From: a virus
Direction: 5' to 3' (one strand)
Virus record (IMG/VR): IMGVR_UViG_3300035670_009638
Coordinates: 18,502-82,501 of that record
Length of the DNA: 64,000 bases
Both the position numbers and the translations under genes were made by a program. This document shows, in pieces, positions 23,463 through 30,353 of the stretch; the first letter of the stretch is position 1, and every line of letters begins with the position of its first letter. The notes under the pieces are model-generated. The model was not told the DNA's origin. It saw only the letters and a program-made list of their open reading frames with translations, and did no database searches.

Positions 23463-23876
23463 TTAAACCACCTCTACCATATGTTTTCTAAAATCACCGT
23501 CATTTATAGGCTCACCGAGGCCTTCTCTTTTGGTGTTATATAAATACATATAGCACTCAATCAAAGAGCCATCTGAGGCCTTACAGTGACCTAAAATACG
23601 ATGATAAAGGTTCATATCGTTATTTGGTCCATAGTAACCTTCTAGTCTGTCCAAAAGTTTCATGCTAATATTCAAGTATTCAGGTTTGATTGTAATAATC
23701 TCACCAGACACTTTTCCTGTTCCTTTTAGCATGCAAGGAAATCTTCCACATTCATGCATGTATAAATCTTTGTCATCAGCTACAGCAGATTCAATGCTTT
23801 CAATTGCCTCTTGGATTAAAATTTTATGATTGCTCATTCCACTCATTAAAGTACCATATACAAAAAATTTATTCAT
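23463..23876 (-). CDS. Gamma-glutamylcyclotransferase-like (AIG2/GGCT fold) protein
   Basis: 137 residues. The N-terminus Phe-Val-Tyr-Gly-Thr-Leu-Met is the GGCT substrate-loop motif, with Phe-Pro-Cys-Met near 46 and the catalytic-type Glu in Leu-Glu-Gly-Tyr-Tyr near 84. These enzymes release 5-oxoproline from gamma-glutamyl peptides. It sits directly after an amidoligase gene; that pairing is known from comparative genomics of amidoligases (Iyer, Aravind and colleagues) and suggests gamma-glutamyl conjugation and removal. Confidence 0.82.
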   Translation of the reverse strand: MNKFFVYGTLMSGMSNHKILIQEAIESIESAVADDKDLYMHECGRFPCMLKGTGKVSGEIITIKPEYLNISMKLLDRLEGYYGPNNDMNLYHRILGHCKASDGSLIECYMYLYNTKREGLGEPINDGDFRKHMVEVV

Positions 23877-23911
23877 TATTTTTCCTCCTCTTATTTTAAT
23901 CTTAAGATTAA

Positions 23912-23932
23912 GAACTCCCCTTCTGGGGAGCT
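23912..23932 (-). other. Intercistronic hairpin between amidoligase and cyclotransferase genes
   Basis: AGCTCCCC / GGGGAGTT stem with AGAA loop. On the minus strand no U-tract follows, so it is likely a processing/stability element or weak attenuator. Confidence 0.5.
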
Positions 23933-23941
23933 CTCTTTTTA

Positions 23942-24697
23942 TTAAGCTAGCTTAGCGATGTATCGTTGGGCTCTTTTGAATTGTTTTACTACCGGTTTAT
24001 TATCTGAAAGACCAACTTCTTCTAGCATTTCATCAAGAGCTTCTTCGTTGTTGCTTGACTGTAATGGAGTCATCTCTTGAATATTTGCTGCTGTTTCAAC
24101 TAACTTGTGTGTGAATTCGATCCATGCAAGAATTTCATTAATATTTGTTGTTCCTTGATGATGTCTGAACTCAATTGTTCCATACTTAACGTATGCTCTG
24201 TTGTTTAAATTGTAATATCTTGAACGGATTGAGTTTTTAAATTCTTCGATATTGGAAGCGCTTTCAACATTTTCCATAATTGGAGCAATTGGACTGCAAT
24301 AAGAACTTATTCTTCTTGATGGATTAATGATTGAGTAAATTGCATTTCTTTCATATTTATTATAAAGTCTGTATAAGTTTTTGATTTGGTTTATGTTGAA
24401 ATCGTTGATATCATGATGAACATGTAAACCAGTTTTCTTATTACAACGAACTTTCAACTCTTTTCTTAAAACATGAACTACAGTTTTTAATTCTTCTGTG
24501 TCAGTAAGTGGTGGGCTAACAATCTCCCATCCATTGATTGAAGCATCTGGTTGAACTTTCCATGCATTGTGATTTACTGGGCTTCCGTAACGATCACCTT
24601 CAACATTAATTCCAGCATTTTGTAATGCTTCAATTACCTCATAACGAGATTTACTTGTTGCTACTTCTAATTCTGCTCCAAATTTCATTTGTCTCAT
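23942..24697 (-). CDS. Amidoligase-family enzyme (Amidoligase_2, glutamine-synthetase-like fold)
   Basis: 251 residues. The sequence shows the family pattern: Phe-Gly-Ala-Glu-Leu-Glu-Val at residue 6-12, Asp-Ala-Ser...Glu-Ile-Val-Ser-Pro-Pro-Leu near 52-66, Gly-Leu-His-Val-His-His near 92, and Tyr-Gly-Thr-Ile-Glu-Phe-Arg-His-His-Gln-Gly-Thr near 172. It should ligate an amine to a carboxylate with ATP; the target (protein, cell wall or small metabolite) is unknown. Expression is from a promoter with an embedded LexA-like box. The gene is first of a three-gene operon with a GGCT-like hydrolase. Confidence 0.82.
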   Translation of the reverse strand: MRQMKFGAELEVATSKSRYEVIEALQNAGINVEGDRYGSPVNHNAWKVQPDASINGWEIVSPPLTDTEELKTVVHVLRKELKVRCNKKTGLHVHHDINDFNINQIKNLYRLYNKYERNAIYSIINPSRRISSYCSPIAPIMENVESASNIEEFKNSIRSRYYNLNNRAYVKYGTIEFRHHQGTTNINEILAWIEFTHKLVETAANIQEMTPLQSSNNEEALDEMLEEVGLSDNKPVVKQFKRAQRYIAKLA

Positions 24698-24759
24698 TTT
24701 AATTACCTCCGATTTTTTTATTTTAGTTGAGTGATTATTTATATCTCTCTCTATTTATT

Positions 24760-24788
24760 ATTATATCATGCAAACATATGTTCGTACA
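24760..24788 (-). promoter_or_regulatory. Promoter TGTACG-N17-TATAAT with LexA-like box
   Basis: -35 at 24783-24788, -10 at 24760-24765. CGAACATATGTTTG (24771-24784 on the plus strand as its complement) differs from the LexA consensus CGAACATATGTTCG at one base and overlaps the -35 and spacer. Confidence 0.7.
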
Positions 24789-24835
24789 CTATTATTTTCA
24801 TTATTTTGCAACTTTTTTGCATTTTTTAAGAAAAA

Positions 24836-24863
24836 ATAAAAAAGACAGCAATTAAGCTGCCTT
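24836..24863 (-). terminator. Rho-independent terminator of the partition operon
   Basis: GGCAGC / GCTGTC stem then TTTTTTATTTTTTC. Confidence 0.8.
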
Positions 24864-25136
24864 TTATACGAAACCTCCAGAATCATCTGGAAGTTCGTTA
24901 TCATCATTATCAATATTTTTATCAATTTTTATAGAAGAAGTATTATCGTTATTAACTGGTTTATGTTCAACATATATAGTTTTATTATTAGAATATATAT
25001 CGTTCATTATCAGTTTTCTTAAATAGAATGCAATTCCATTATCTTCTTTTTCACGTTCTAAAGCTTCACAAATCTCAGGATACTTCTTTCTATTGAAGTT
25101 GATCTGGTACAAGAAGTTGTCCTGGTTTTTGTTCAT
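24864..25136 (-). CDS. ParR-like DNA-binding adaptor (predicted)
   Basis: 90 residues, overlapping the actin-like gene by 4 nt (ATGA). The N-terminal half (Phe-Leu-Tyr-Gln-Ile-Asn-Phe-Asn-Arg-Lys-Lys then Ala-Phe-Tyr-Leu-Arg-Lys-Leu-Ile) fits a ribbon-helix-helix fold: a basic beta strand then two helices. The C-terminal half is an acidic, disordered tail, as in ParR/AlfB proteins that contact the filament. Function is inferred from the fold pattern and gene order. Confidence 0.6.
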   Translation of the reverse strand: MNKNQDNFLYQINFNRKKYPEICEALEREKEDNGIAFYLRKLIMNDIYSNNKTIYVEHKPVNNDNTSSIKIDKNIDNDDNELPDDSGGFV

Positions 25137-25957
25137 GTAAACATCGCCTCAAACTTCTTGCTATACTTTAGAAGTAATCCAACTGCATTAACGTAATAAG
25201 TTGGATAACCATCAAGTTCAGCAGCAGAAACTTTTTCATATCCTAACTGTTCAAGAGATTTTTGTATATCAAAAGCTTTGCCTCCAGTTGTTATGATCGG
25301 ATAATCGTACTCAATTTGTGGACAAGACTTTAGAACGTTGTTCGCAATTTGGAAAGGGCTATTATTGATAGTTCCTCCATTCAATGTTGCGCTATCTTCT
25401 TTACTTATTGCTCCATTTATTAAATATAGAACATTTGTAGTCATAGAGCCTGCATCGATGATTACAAAGTTTTTCTCTTTAGAGAAATGAGCTGCGCCAA
25501 ATCCTTCAGCTGCACATATAATTCTATTAACTTCAAAATCAAAAGGATTTTCATCAATCCAAGATGTTCTTTTTCCTTGGAAGTTTTTTACGAAATAATC
25601 TTTATCGCTGACCATGCTTTTATAAGGACTTGTAAGTATTAGATTAAATTCTCTTTCTCCAGTTTCTTTATATATATTATGTAGAGCTGCAACAAGTCTT
25701 ACTTGAGCTTCATGATGGCCTTTCTTTGTATTTCCAAAATACATTCTTTCTTCTTTTCCACTGTAGAAATTTTTTACAGCTTCACCAACATAGTAGTCTA
25801 AGTTATTGTAGACATACCTTGTCATTCCCTCTGTTTCTTCCAATGGTTTATAAGGATGAATTACGGAAGAGAAAGATCCCATCTTTGTTTCATTTTTCCA
25901 TTCGTACACGTATTTGGTACTAAAATTCCCAACATCAATTACAGTAGTTAGTGTCAA
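25133..25957 (-). CDS. ParM/AlfA-like actin-family ATPase
   Basis: 274 residues from TTG 25957, eight bases after AGGAGG; the upstream frame begins with unrelated residues. Phosphate-1 loop Val-Ile-Asp-Val-Gly-Asn-Phe-Ser-Thr-Lys near residues 6-15, the second phosphate loop Val-Ile-Ile-Asp-Ala-Gly-Ser-Met-Thr-Thr-Asn near 167, and the adenosine motif Ile-Ile-Thr-Thr-Gly-Gly-Lys-Ala near 221. These are diagnostic of ParM-type filament-forming proteins. Together with the overlapping ParR-like gene and upstream repeats it makes a type II partition cassette, suggesting the prophage can be kept as a plasmid, or that filaments position phage DNA. Confidence 0.82.
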   Translation of the reverse strand: MTLTTVIDVGNFSTKYVYEWKNETKMGSFSSVIHPYKPLEETEGMTRYVYNNLDYYVGEAVKNFYSGKEERMYFGNTKKGHHEAQVRLVAALHNIYKETGEREFNLILTSPYKSMVSDKDYFVKNFQGKRTSWIDENPFDFEVNRIICAAEGFGAAHFSKEKNFVIIDAGSMTTNVLYLINGAISKEDSATLNGGTINNSPFQIANNVLKSCPQIEYDYPIITTGGKAFDIQKSLEQLGYEKVSAAELDGYPTYYVNAVGLLLKYSKKFEAMFT

Positions 25958-26000
25958 ACTAAGCAACCTCCTAAATTTATTTATAGTACTCTCATAATCT

Positions 26001-26029
26001 ATTATAGGACAAAAACCTAACAAAGTAAA
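26001..26029 (-). promoter_or_regulatory. Promoter of the partition operon, TTTACT-N17-TATAAT
   Basis: -35 at 26024-26029, -10 at 26001-26006. Confidence 0.65.
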
Positions 26030-26042
26030 GGGTTTATGTATT

Positions 26043-26115
26043 TTTTTAAATAACTAATTATTTAAGTTGTTATGTAATAAATTAAATAACTGAATATTAA
26101 GAAATTATATCTTAA
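26043..26115. repeat. Imperfect AT-rich direct repeats upstream of parM-like gene, candidate centromere
   Basis: TTAAATAACTAATTATTTAA (from about 26046) and TTAAATAACTGAATATTAAG (from about 26083) are near-identical 20-bp units; the first holds an AAATAA-CTAA-TTATTT dyad. Position just upstream of the partition promoter is where parC-like sites occur. AT-richness makes chance similarity possible. Confidence 0.4.
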
Positions 26116-26161
26116 ATAGGTAGAAAAAAACCCGTATAAATGTTATAATTAGATAAGAAAA

Positions 26162-26194
26162 TAAAAAGACTTACCCTTTTTTAGGATAAGTCTT
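26162..26194 (-). terminator. Rho-independent terminator of sigma-like gene
   Basis: AAGACTTATCC / GGTAAGTCTT stem then TTTATTTTC. Confidence 0.85.
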
Positions 26195-26208
26195 TCTTCT
26201 GTTGGAGA

Positions 26209-26805
26209 TTAGGCGATCTCTAGATATTGTTCGGCAACTACTTTTTGTAATTTCTTCTTAAGTTTATTCACTCTTTGGTTGGCAGCCTGACGAGTGATAC
26301 CATATTTATCAGCGTAATTTTGAACTGAGAAGGATTTTTTGTCGAGGATAACTTTTAGGAGATCTTCTTCTCCAGGTTCAATGCTTTCTTGAATGATGGC
26401 AGTCAATTCTTTGAAAGCAAGGTTGTCCATTGAGTTGTCATCTGTTGCGAACATATCTTCAAGTTTGAGATCGTCGTCTCCAACAGGAGCGTTCATTGAA
26501 ACTGTAACACCTTGATTTTTCAAGGAGTATTTATGGTAAGTGGCGTTTCTTACACCTTTTTGAAGTTTGTAATATAGATAAGTTGTGAAGCAATTTCCCT
26601 GAGTTGGTTCATATTGCTCATATGCTCTCCATAATTCTAAATCAAGTTCTTGTCTAAAATCTTCTTCTTCTACTGCGTTGAAGATAAACTTGTTGTTTGC
26701 TCTCTTCATAGCTTTAATGACCATTGGAGTAAATTGTTCTCTTACTTCTTCAAAAGTCATTTCCTTGCTAGTGTTATCAGAAAATAAGATTGTCTTTGTC
26801 ATCAT
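26209..26805 (-). CDS. Phage-encoded sigma-70-family RNA polymerase sigma factor
   Basis: 198 residues. Region 2 spans about residues 15-85 (Glu-Glu-Asp-Phe-Arg-Gln-Glu-Leu-Asp-Leu-Glu-Leu-Trp-Arg-Ala-Tyr-Glu then Thr-Tyr-Leu-Tyr-Tyr-Lys-Leu) and region 4 the C-terminal helix-turn-helix (Ser-Val-Gln-Asn-Tyr-Ala-Asp-Lys-Tyr-Gly-Ile-Thr-Arg-Gln-Ala-Ala-Asn). It should redirect host RNA polymerase, probably to late genes, since the late rightward genes lack the promoter seen in the leftward operons. The ATG follows TCGGAGGAGAACTTTATT. Confidence 0.78.
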   Translation of the reverse strand: MMTKTILFSDNTSKEMTFEEVREQFTPMVIKAMKRANNKFIFNAVEEEDFRQELDLELWRAYEQYEPTQGNCFTTYLYYKLQKGVRNATYHKYSLKNQGVTVSMNAPVGDDDLKLEDMFATDDNSMDNLAFKELTAIIQESIEPGEEDLLKVILDKKSFSVQNYADKYGITRQAANQRVNKLKKKLQKVVAEQYLEIA

Positions 26806-26851
26806 AATAAAGTTCTCCTCCGATTCATTAATTTTTATATCTCACATTTTA

Positions 26852-26879
26852 TTTATATCTGTCTTTTATAAAACGTAAA
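26852..26879 (-). promoter_or_regulatory. Promoter, TTTACG-N16-TATAAA
   Basis: -35 at 26874-26879, -10 at 26852-26857; leader contains TGTGAGATATAAA. Drives the sigma-like gene. Confidence 0.8.
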
Positions 26880-26916
26880 TTAAAAATTAAATAAATTTAA
26901 AAGAATTTTAAAATAA

Positions 26917-26971
26917 GAACTGATGTTCTACAAAAAAGAGTATGAAGTTTTAGATAGAACGTATGTTCTAT
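26917..26971. promoter_or_regulatory. Pair of LexA-like dyads
   Basis: AGAACTGATGTTCT and AGAACGTATGTTCT have the GAAC-N4-GTTC core of the Gram-positive LexA box; a third degenerate copy (AGAACAAATTGTT) is at about 26992. They lie upstream of the sigma-like gene promoter and may also form small RNA hairpins. Confidence 0.45.
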
Positions 26972-27009
26972 GAAAAAGTATAAGGTAGTATAGAACAAAT
27001 TGTTATGTA

Positions 27010-27275
27010 AAAGCAATTCCTCCCCTCTAAAAGTGGATTAGACCAAATATTCAGTTTTCGTTTAACTAAAAAAATAATGGTGAACCAAATAACCAACGGA
27101 TGAAGATTGTTGGTTAAAATACTTGCATATAAAGCCAACTGGTGGAGATTGTTGGCTTTACTCCGATGCAAATCAACTTCTGTGAAGATAGAAGTTAAGC
27201 GATGTTGCAGGGGAAACATGATGTAATTATAAATTTGAAAGATATAATAAATTGAGAATCTATATCTCTCTCACA
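27010..27275 (-). ncRNA. Structured RNA locus with three loop-sharing hairpins
   Basis: Between 26880 and 27457 there is no credible gene. On the minus strand three hairpins follow a promoter: AACTTCT / AGAAGTT (about 27175-27196), AAAGCCAAC / GTTGGCTTT (about 27131-27159) and AACCAAC / GTTGGTT (about 27091-27115). Their loops share ATCTTCA or ATCTCCA. The one open frame here (26968-27219) has no ribosome binding site. Strand assignment rests on the promoter and the shared GAGAGAGATATA leader. Confidence 0.45.
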
Positions 27276-27281
27276 TTTATA

Positions 27282-27310
27282 ATTATATCACAAATTCTTC
27301 CATTCGAGAA
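27282..27310 (-). promoter_or_regulatory. Promoter of structured RNA locus, TTCTCG-N17-TATAAT
   Basis: -10 at 27282-27287 is perfect; -35 TTCTCG at 27305-27310 is a variant of the usual TTTACG. The downstream TGTGAGAGAGATATA matches leaders of the phage's other promoters. Confidence 0.5.
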
Positions 27311-27444
27311 TATTTTTTTACAACTTTCTTAATAATTTTTTGTTACTACAATTTTAAGAAGCTACATTCACTATTGTGAAACACTAAACAAAATAATACA
27401 ACAACATGGACAAATTGTCTACTTGTAATCATAAAATACTCATT
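27311..27444. other. Gene-free AT-rich stretch
   Basis: No gene, promoter or clear repeat seen between the structured RNA promoter and the terminator of the RusA operon. Confidence 0.4.
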
Positions 27445-27504
27445 TTATAATAAATAACGTCAATATATAGTGCGTATTGGCGAATATAACACTACATATT
27501 GACG
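27445..27504 (-). terminator. Terminator of the RusA operon with 15-bp stem
   Basis: CGTCAATATATAGTG (27458-27472) and CACTACATATTGACG (27490-27504) pair at 14 of 15 positions; followed on the minus strand by TTATTTATTATAAAA. The same downstream tail and an internal TTCGCC recur in the terminator at 56942-56995. Confidence 0.7.
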
Positions 27505-27515
27505 GTTAATTTTCG

Positions 27516-28067
27516 TTATTTCTTCTTGCTGCAAACCCCTTTTTCTACTTCTGGAATAATTCTATTATCTAGTAATCTTTTCATTATTCCGCACTTGTTT
27601 ACATCTTTTTTGCAAAGTTTGCAGTTATTTTTCATAAACGTTTCAAGCTCTTCTTGGCTATCAAAAACCCCGATAGCTTCACTTTCGAATATTTCAATTT
27701 CAATTCTTGGGTTAGCAGCATCAATATAAATTCTATCTGCAACCGGTAAAGCTATATCATCATCAAGATAGACTCCAGCCTCAGTTAATGCATCCAATGG
27801 AACTTTAAGAAGATTGTTTGCATCCTTTCTTTTTCTGTCCAAGAAGAATGTCATTCGAACATAAACTTGTTTACCTTTTTCAGGTCTACTCCATTTTTGT
27901 TCTCTTATCTGATCCTTTACATAATCAACAAAGAAAGTCTTGTAAGCAACTGTTTCTTCAGTTGGGTAAGCTTGAACATATCTTCTGTTTCCTCTTCTAG
28001 CAATTCTATAGTTCAAATAACTATTCACTGATGGAGGTAAAGGTGAAGTTAGGAATAGTTTTTTCAA
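27516..28067 (-). CDS. rusA: RusA-family Holliday junction resolvase
   Basis: 183 residues. RusA signature: Pro-Leu-Pro-Pro-Ser-Val-Asn near residue 10, Arg-Lys-Arg-Lys-Asp-Ala-Asn-Asn-Leu near 79-87, and Leu-Asp-Asp-Asp near 101, supplying the catalytic Asp residues. It resolves recombination junctions during phage DNA processing. The C-terminal ~45 residues carry a Cys motif (Cys-Lys-Leu-Cys...Cys-Gly-Ile...Cys) not usual in RusA, possibly a metal site. The gene overlaps the upstream kinase gene by 4 nt. Confidence 0.88.
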   Translation of the reverse strand: MKKLFLTSPLPPSVNSYLNYRIARRGNRRYVQAYPTEETVAYKTFFVDYVKDQIREQKWSRPEKGKQVYVRMTFFLDRKRKDANNLLKVPLDALTEAGVYLDDDIALPVADRIYIDAANPRIEIEIFESEAIGVFDSQEELETFMKNNCKLCKKDVNKCGIMKRLLDNRIIPEVEKGVCSKKK

Positions 28068-28615
28068 GATTGTTTACCTCCTTGGATTATTTTTAGTATT
28101 TCATTAAGTACTCCAGATTTGGTAGTTTTATTTATTACATAGTCAACTTCTTTTTCGAAGTCTTTAAAGTCTTCTTCGTCTGCCATTAATCTTCTAAGAA
28201 GTTCGTTCACCCGGTCTTTCCGATTCAGTCCTCGAAGCAATCTGATCTCAAGATCTACCATTAGATAAATTCCAGTTACATTTTCTTTGCCAAGATTTTT
28301 AACTAAATCTCTGTAACCTTTTGGTTCAGTTACAACCACAAGATCTTTAGTTAAATCAATATCCTGGCGATTGATAGCATAATGCCATTCTGTTCCGAAA
28401 GCATTTTTAAATGTGTTCTTAGCAATCAATAGGTTGAATTCGTCAAGATGGTTATATTGTTGATCAGAAATAAAGTAATAATCTTTTCCACTAACTTCAT
28501 TTTTTCTTTTTGGTCGAGTTGTGTAAGTTATGATGGTTTCATATCCAATGTTAATGAGTTGCTTTAAAGTCGTGGTTTTACCAGAACAAGTTGGTCCCAA
28601 TAAAACATAAATCAT
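28064..28615 (-). CDS. Guanylate kinase-like nucleotide kinase
   Basis: 183 residues from ATG 28615 (GGGTGGTTGCTT before it). Walker A Gly-Pro-Thr-Cys-Ser-Gly-Lys-Thr-Thr at residues ~7-15, Thr-Tyr-Thr-Thr-Arg-Pro-Lys-Arg near 32-39, and Asp-Tyr-Tyr-Phe near 47 are the GMP-binding motifs of guanylate kinases. Phosphorylates (d)GMP, contributing to dNTP synthesis. The start overlaps the stop of the preceding gene. Confidence 0.8.
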   Translation of the reverse strand: MIYVLLGPTCSGKTTTLKQLINIGYETIITYTTRPKRKNEVSGKDYYFISDQQYNHLDEFNLLIAKNTFKNAFGTEWHYAINRQDIDLTKDLVVVTEPKGYRDLVKNLGKENVTGIYLMVDLEIRLLRGLNRKDRVNELLRRLMADEEDFKDFEKEVDYVINKTTKSGVLNEILKIIQGGKQS

Positions 28616-28899
28616 AAGCAACCACCCTTTATTCTATTGGCCAAAGTTCCTTTAGCTTCGTATAGCAAAGCTTCTAAAGTCTTTGAATCAAAAACACCAT
28701 CATGTCTTACTAGCTCATTTCCTCGTTTATCTGAAAAAATAATTGTATGCCATTTTTCAGGATGATATTTTTCTACGACTTCGTTATCAAGTTTTATTCT
28801 TTCAAGCTTGTACCCTTCTAATTTAGCTTCATCAATCTGACGATCTAAGAACGGAACAATCAAGCTGTCTTCTTCGTAAAGATAAATAATTTTTATCAT
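28612..28899 (-). CDS. Hypothetical protein, possibly thioredoxin-like fold (95 aa)
   Basis: Begins with a beta strand (Met-Ile-Lys-Ile-Ile-Tyr-Leu) and contains Trp-His-Thr-Ile-Ile-Phe-Ser-Asp-Lys-Arg-Gly-Asn-Glu-Leu, a pattern like the last strands of a thioredoxin fold, but no Cys-x-x-Cys. The ribosome binding site ATCGGAGGAACGATT follows an intercistronic hairpin. Function unknown. Confidence 0.55.
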   Translation of the reverse strand: MIKIIYLYEEDSLIVPFLDRQIDEAKLEGYKLERIKLDNEVVEKYHPEKWHTIIFSDKRGNELVRHDGVFDSKTLEALLYEAKGTLANRIKGGCL

Positions 28900-28924
28900 A
28901 ATCGTTCCTCCGATATTTAGTAGT

Positions 28925-28952
28925 TAAGTAACCAGAGAGAAATCTCTCTGAT
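28925..28952 (-). other. Strong intercistronic hairpin after Nudix gene
   Basis: GTAATCAGAGAG / CTCTCTGGTTAC, 12 bp, starting in the Nudix stop codon; followed by TTAACTACT rather than Us. Probably protects the upstream message or marks a processing site. Confidence 0.5.
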
Positions 28953-29566
28953 TACAAAATATCAATAGCGATCTTCGACCAGTTTTCTAATCTGTCATAG
29001 AATTGCTTCAGCTTTAATTTTTCGATTGAGAAGAATTGTCCTTGAAGTTCTTCAGTTTCACGAACCTGAACATCTGTATCTTCTGGAACTTCAATTGCAA
29101 CTAATACTCCAATATGAACTCGACCAACTTCATCTTCATCATCATTTATAAGTCCAATAGGAGTTACTTTGAAGTTCTTATTATCAATAACTAGTTCTTC
29201 TTCAATTTCTCGTAGAAGGTTTTCATCCAGGACTTTATTAAAATCTTTTTCATCTGGAACTTCATTCATATGGCCACCAACACCTATTGAAAGTTTATTG
29301 TGCAATCTTGTTTCTCCTGCACCTTTCAATCGTTCATAAACAAAAACTTCATTTCCACGTTTTATAACTGCATATGGAATTGGTTGTTTGAAGTTTTCAT
29401 CTTCTTCTGCATTTCCACGTCTCATCACTTCATAAGTGTTGCTGATATTTTTTACGATTTTATTTACTATCTTTTTATCTTGAAAAGTTCCTTGGAATAC
29501 AAGCTTTTCATTTTCAAAGACTTCAGAACGTGGAGCAACAATAATCATTTCATCCATTTTTCCCAT
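28952..29566 (-). CDS. Nudix hydrolase-like protein
   Basis: 204 residues. The Nudix box is present as Gly-Val-Gly-Gly-His-Met-Asn near residue 97 and Arg-Glu-Ile-Glu-Glu-Glu-Leu near 118, with spacing slightly longer than canonical. It may hydrolyse a nucleoside diphosphate derivative. The surrounding genes (dUTPase-like, kinase) point to nucleotide pool control. The ribosome binding site is AATCGGAGGTTTTTAAAT. Confidence 0.75.
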   Translation of the reverse strand: MGKMDEMIIVAPRSEVFENEKLVFQGTFQDKKIVNKIVKNISNTYEVMRRGNAEEDENFKQPIPYAVIKRGNEVFVYERLKGAGETRLHNKLSIGVGGHMNEVPDEKDFNKVLDENLLREIEEELVIDNKNFKVTPIGLINDDEDEVGRVHIGVLVAIEVPEDTDVQVRETEELQGQFFSIEKLKLKQFYDRLENWSKIAIDIL

Positions 29567-29568
29567 AT

Positions 29569-29691
29569 TTAAAAACCTCCGATTAATAAGAATTGAAAGA
29601 ATTTATATCCGAAATATGAATAAATAACAGTTGCAGATAATGAAACAAAGAAATGAATAACAAGAATAGTGTTGTATAGTTTGTTACTCAT
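29569..29691 (-). CDS. 40-aa membrane protein
   Basis: ATG at 29691 follows CGGAGTGATCAGTTT, with the stop of the upstream gene inside that site. The peptide (MSNKLYNTILVIHFFVSLSA...) has one long hydrophobic helix. It ends over the ribosome binding site of the Nudix gene, so translation is coupled. Function unknown. Confidence 0.55.
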   Translation of the reverse strand: MSNKLYNTILVIHFFVSLSATVIYSYFGYKFFQFLLIGGF

Positions 29692-29698
29692 AAACTGA

Positions 29699-29905
29699 TC
29701 ACTCCGTAACTACCAAGTCGGCAGCTCGATAATATTCAACAACGACAGTAACAATGAAATATTCGATCTCTTTTCTTTGTCGTTTAGCAATTGTATAATC
29801 TTTTAAATTACTTCCATGTTCTTCTTTCATTTGTTGAACCATAGATTCGGCTTCTAAAAGAGTGTCAGCGAAAAAAGTTTCTTTTTTACCCATCAAAGTT
29901 TTCAT
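29699..29905 (-). CDS. Hypothetical protein (68 aa)
   Basis: Small alpha/beta protein with an N-terminal Met-Gly-Lys-Lys-Glu-Thr-Phe-Phe-Ala-Asp and a central Met-Val-Gln-Gln-Met-Lys-Glu-Glu-His helix. ATG preceded by AATCGGAGGTAAATAAACT. No family recognised. Confidence 0.6.
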   Translation of the reverse strand: MKTLMGKKETFFADTLLEAESMVQQMKEEHGSNLKDYTIAKRQRKEIEYFIVTVVVEYYRAADLVVTE

Positions 29906-29925
29906 AGTTTATTTACCTCCGATTT

Positions 29926-30291
29926 TTAATATCCATTTTCTTGTCTTTCGTAGTTGACTTTGTTTTTAGCAATATACATGCTGATAATTTCTTCTTCATT
30001 TCTAAAACCAAGAGCTAAACCAACATTTATAGCAAAATGAAGGAAATCAATATATTCTTCTTTAGATAATTTATTTTGGATCTCAAGTTTTTCTGGTCCC
30101 CATTTCAAATACTTTGAAGACCAATCTTTAGCAAACGGTACTTCATGAAGCATTTCATGTAGTTCATCTGTAGCCCATAGCATGTGTTCTTTTATATATT
30201 TAGCTCGTTCTTGCAAGTCCATAGAATCCAAGTCATAACCCATACGTTTTTGAAATTTAAGTTGGGAATCAAGTAAAAATTGAAGTGTCAT
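29926..30291 (-). CDS. Dimeric dUTPase / MazG-superfamily nucleotide pyrophosphatase-like protein
   Basis: 121 residues. All-alpha fold with the metal-binding Glu/Asp pairs of this superfamily: Trp-Ala-Thr-Asp-Glu-Leu-His-Glu-Met-Leu-His-Glu near residues 39-50 and Glu-Glu-Tyr-Ile-Asp-Phe-Leu-His-Phe near 83-91. It would hydrolyse dUTP, limiting uracil in DNA. Start ATG 30291 is 12 bases after AGGAGG; between them lies AACTCAACTACT, the motif complementary to the putative small RNA. First gene of a seven-gene operon. Confidence 0.78.
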   Translation of the reverse strand: MTLQFLLDSQLKFQKRMGYDLDSMDLQERAKYIKEHMLWATDELHEMLHEVPFAKDWSSKYLKWGPEKLEIQNKLSKEEYIDFLHFAINVGLALGFRNEEEIISMYIAKNKVNYERQENGY

Positions 30292-30353
30292 AGTAGTTGA
30301 GTTCCTCCTATTCAATAATTTTTTAAATAACTTTTTATTTAACTCACATTGTA

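Noticed and set aside
26968-27219. 83-aa open frame on the minus strand within the structured RNA locus
   Set aside because: No ribosome binding site before its ATG, no family resemblance, and it runs through three designed-looking hairpins; the RNA explanation is better.
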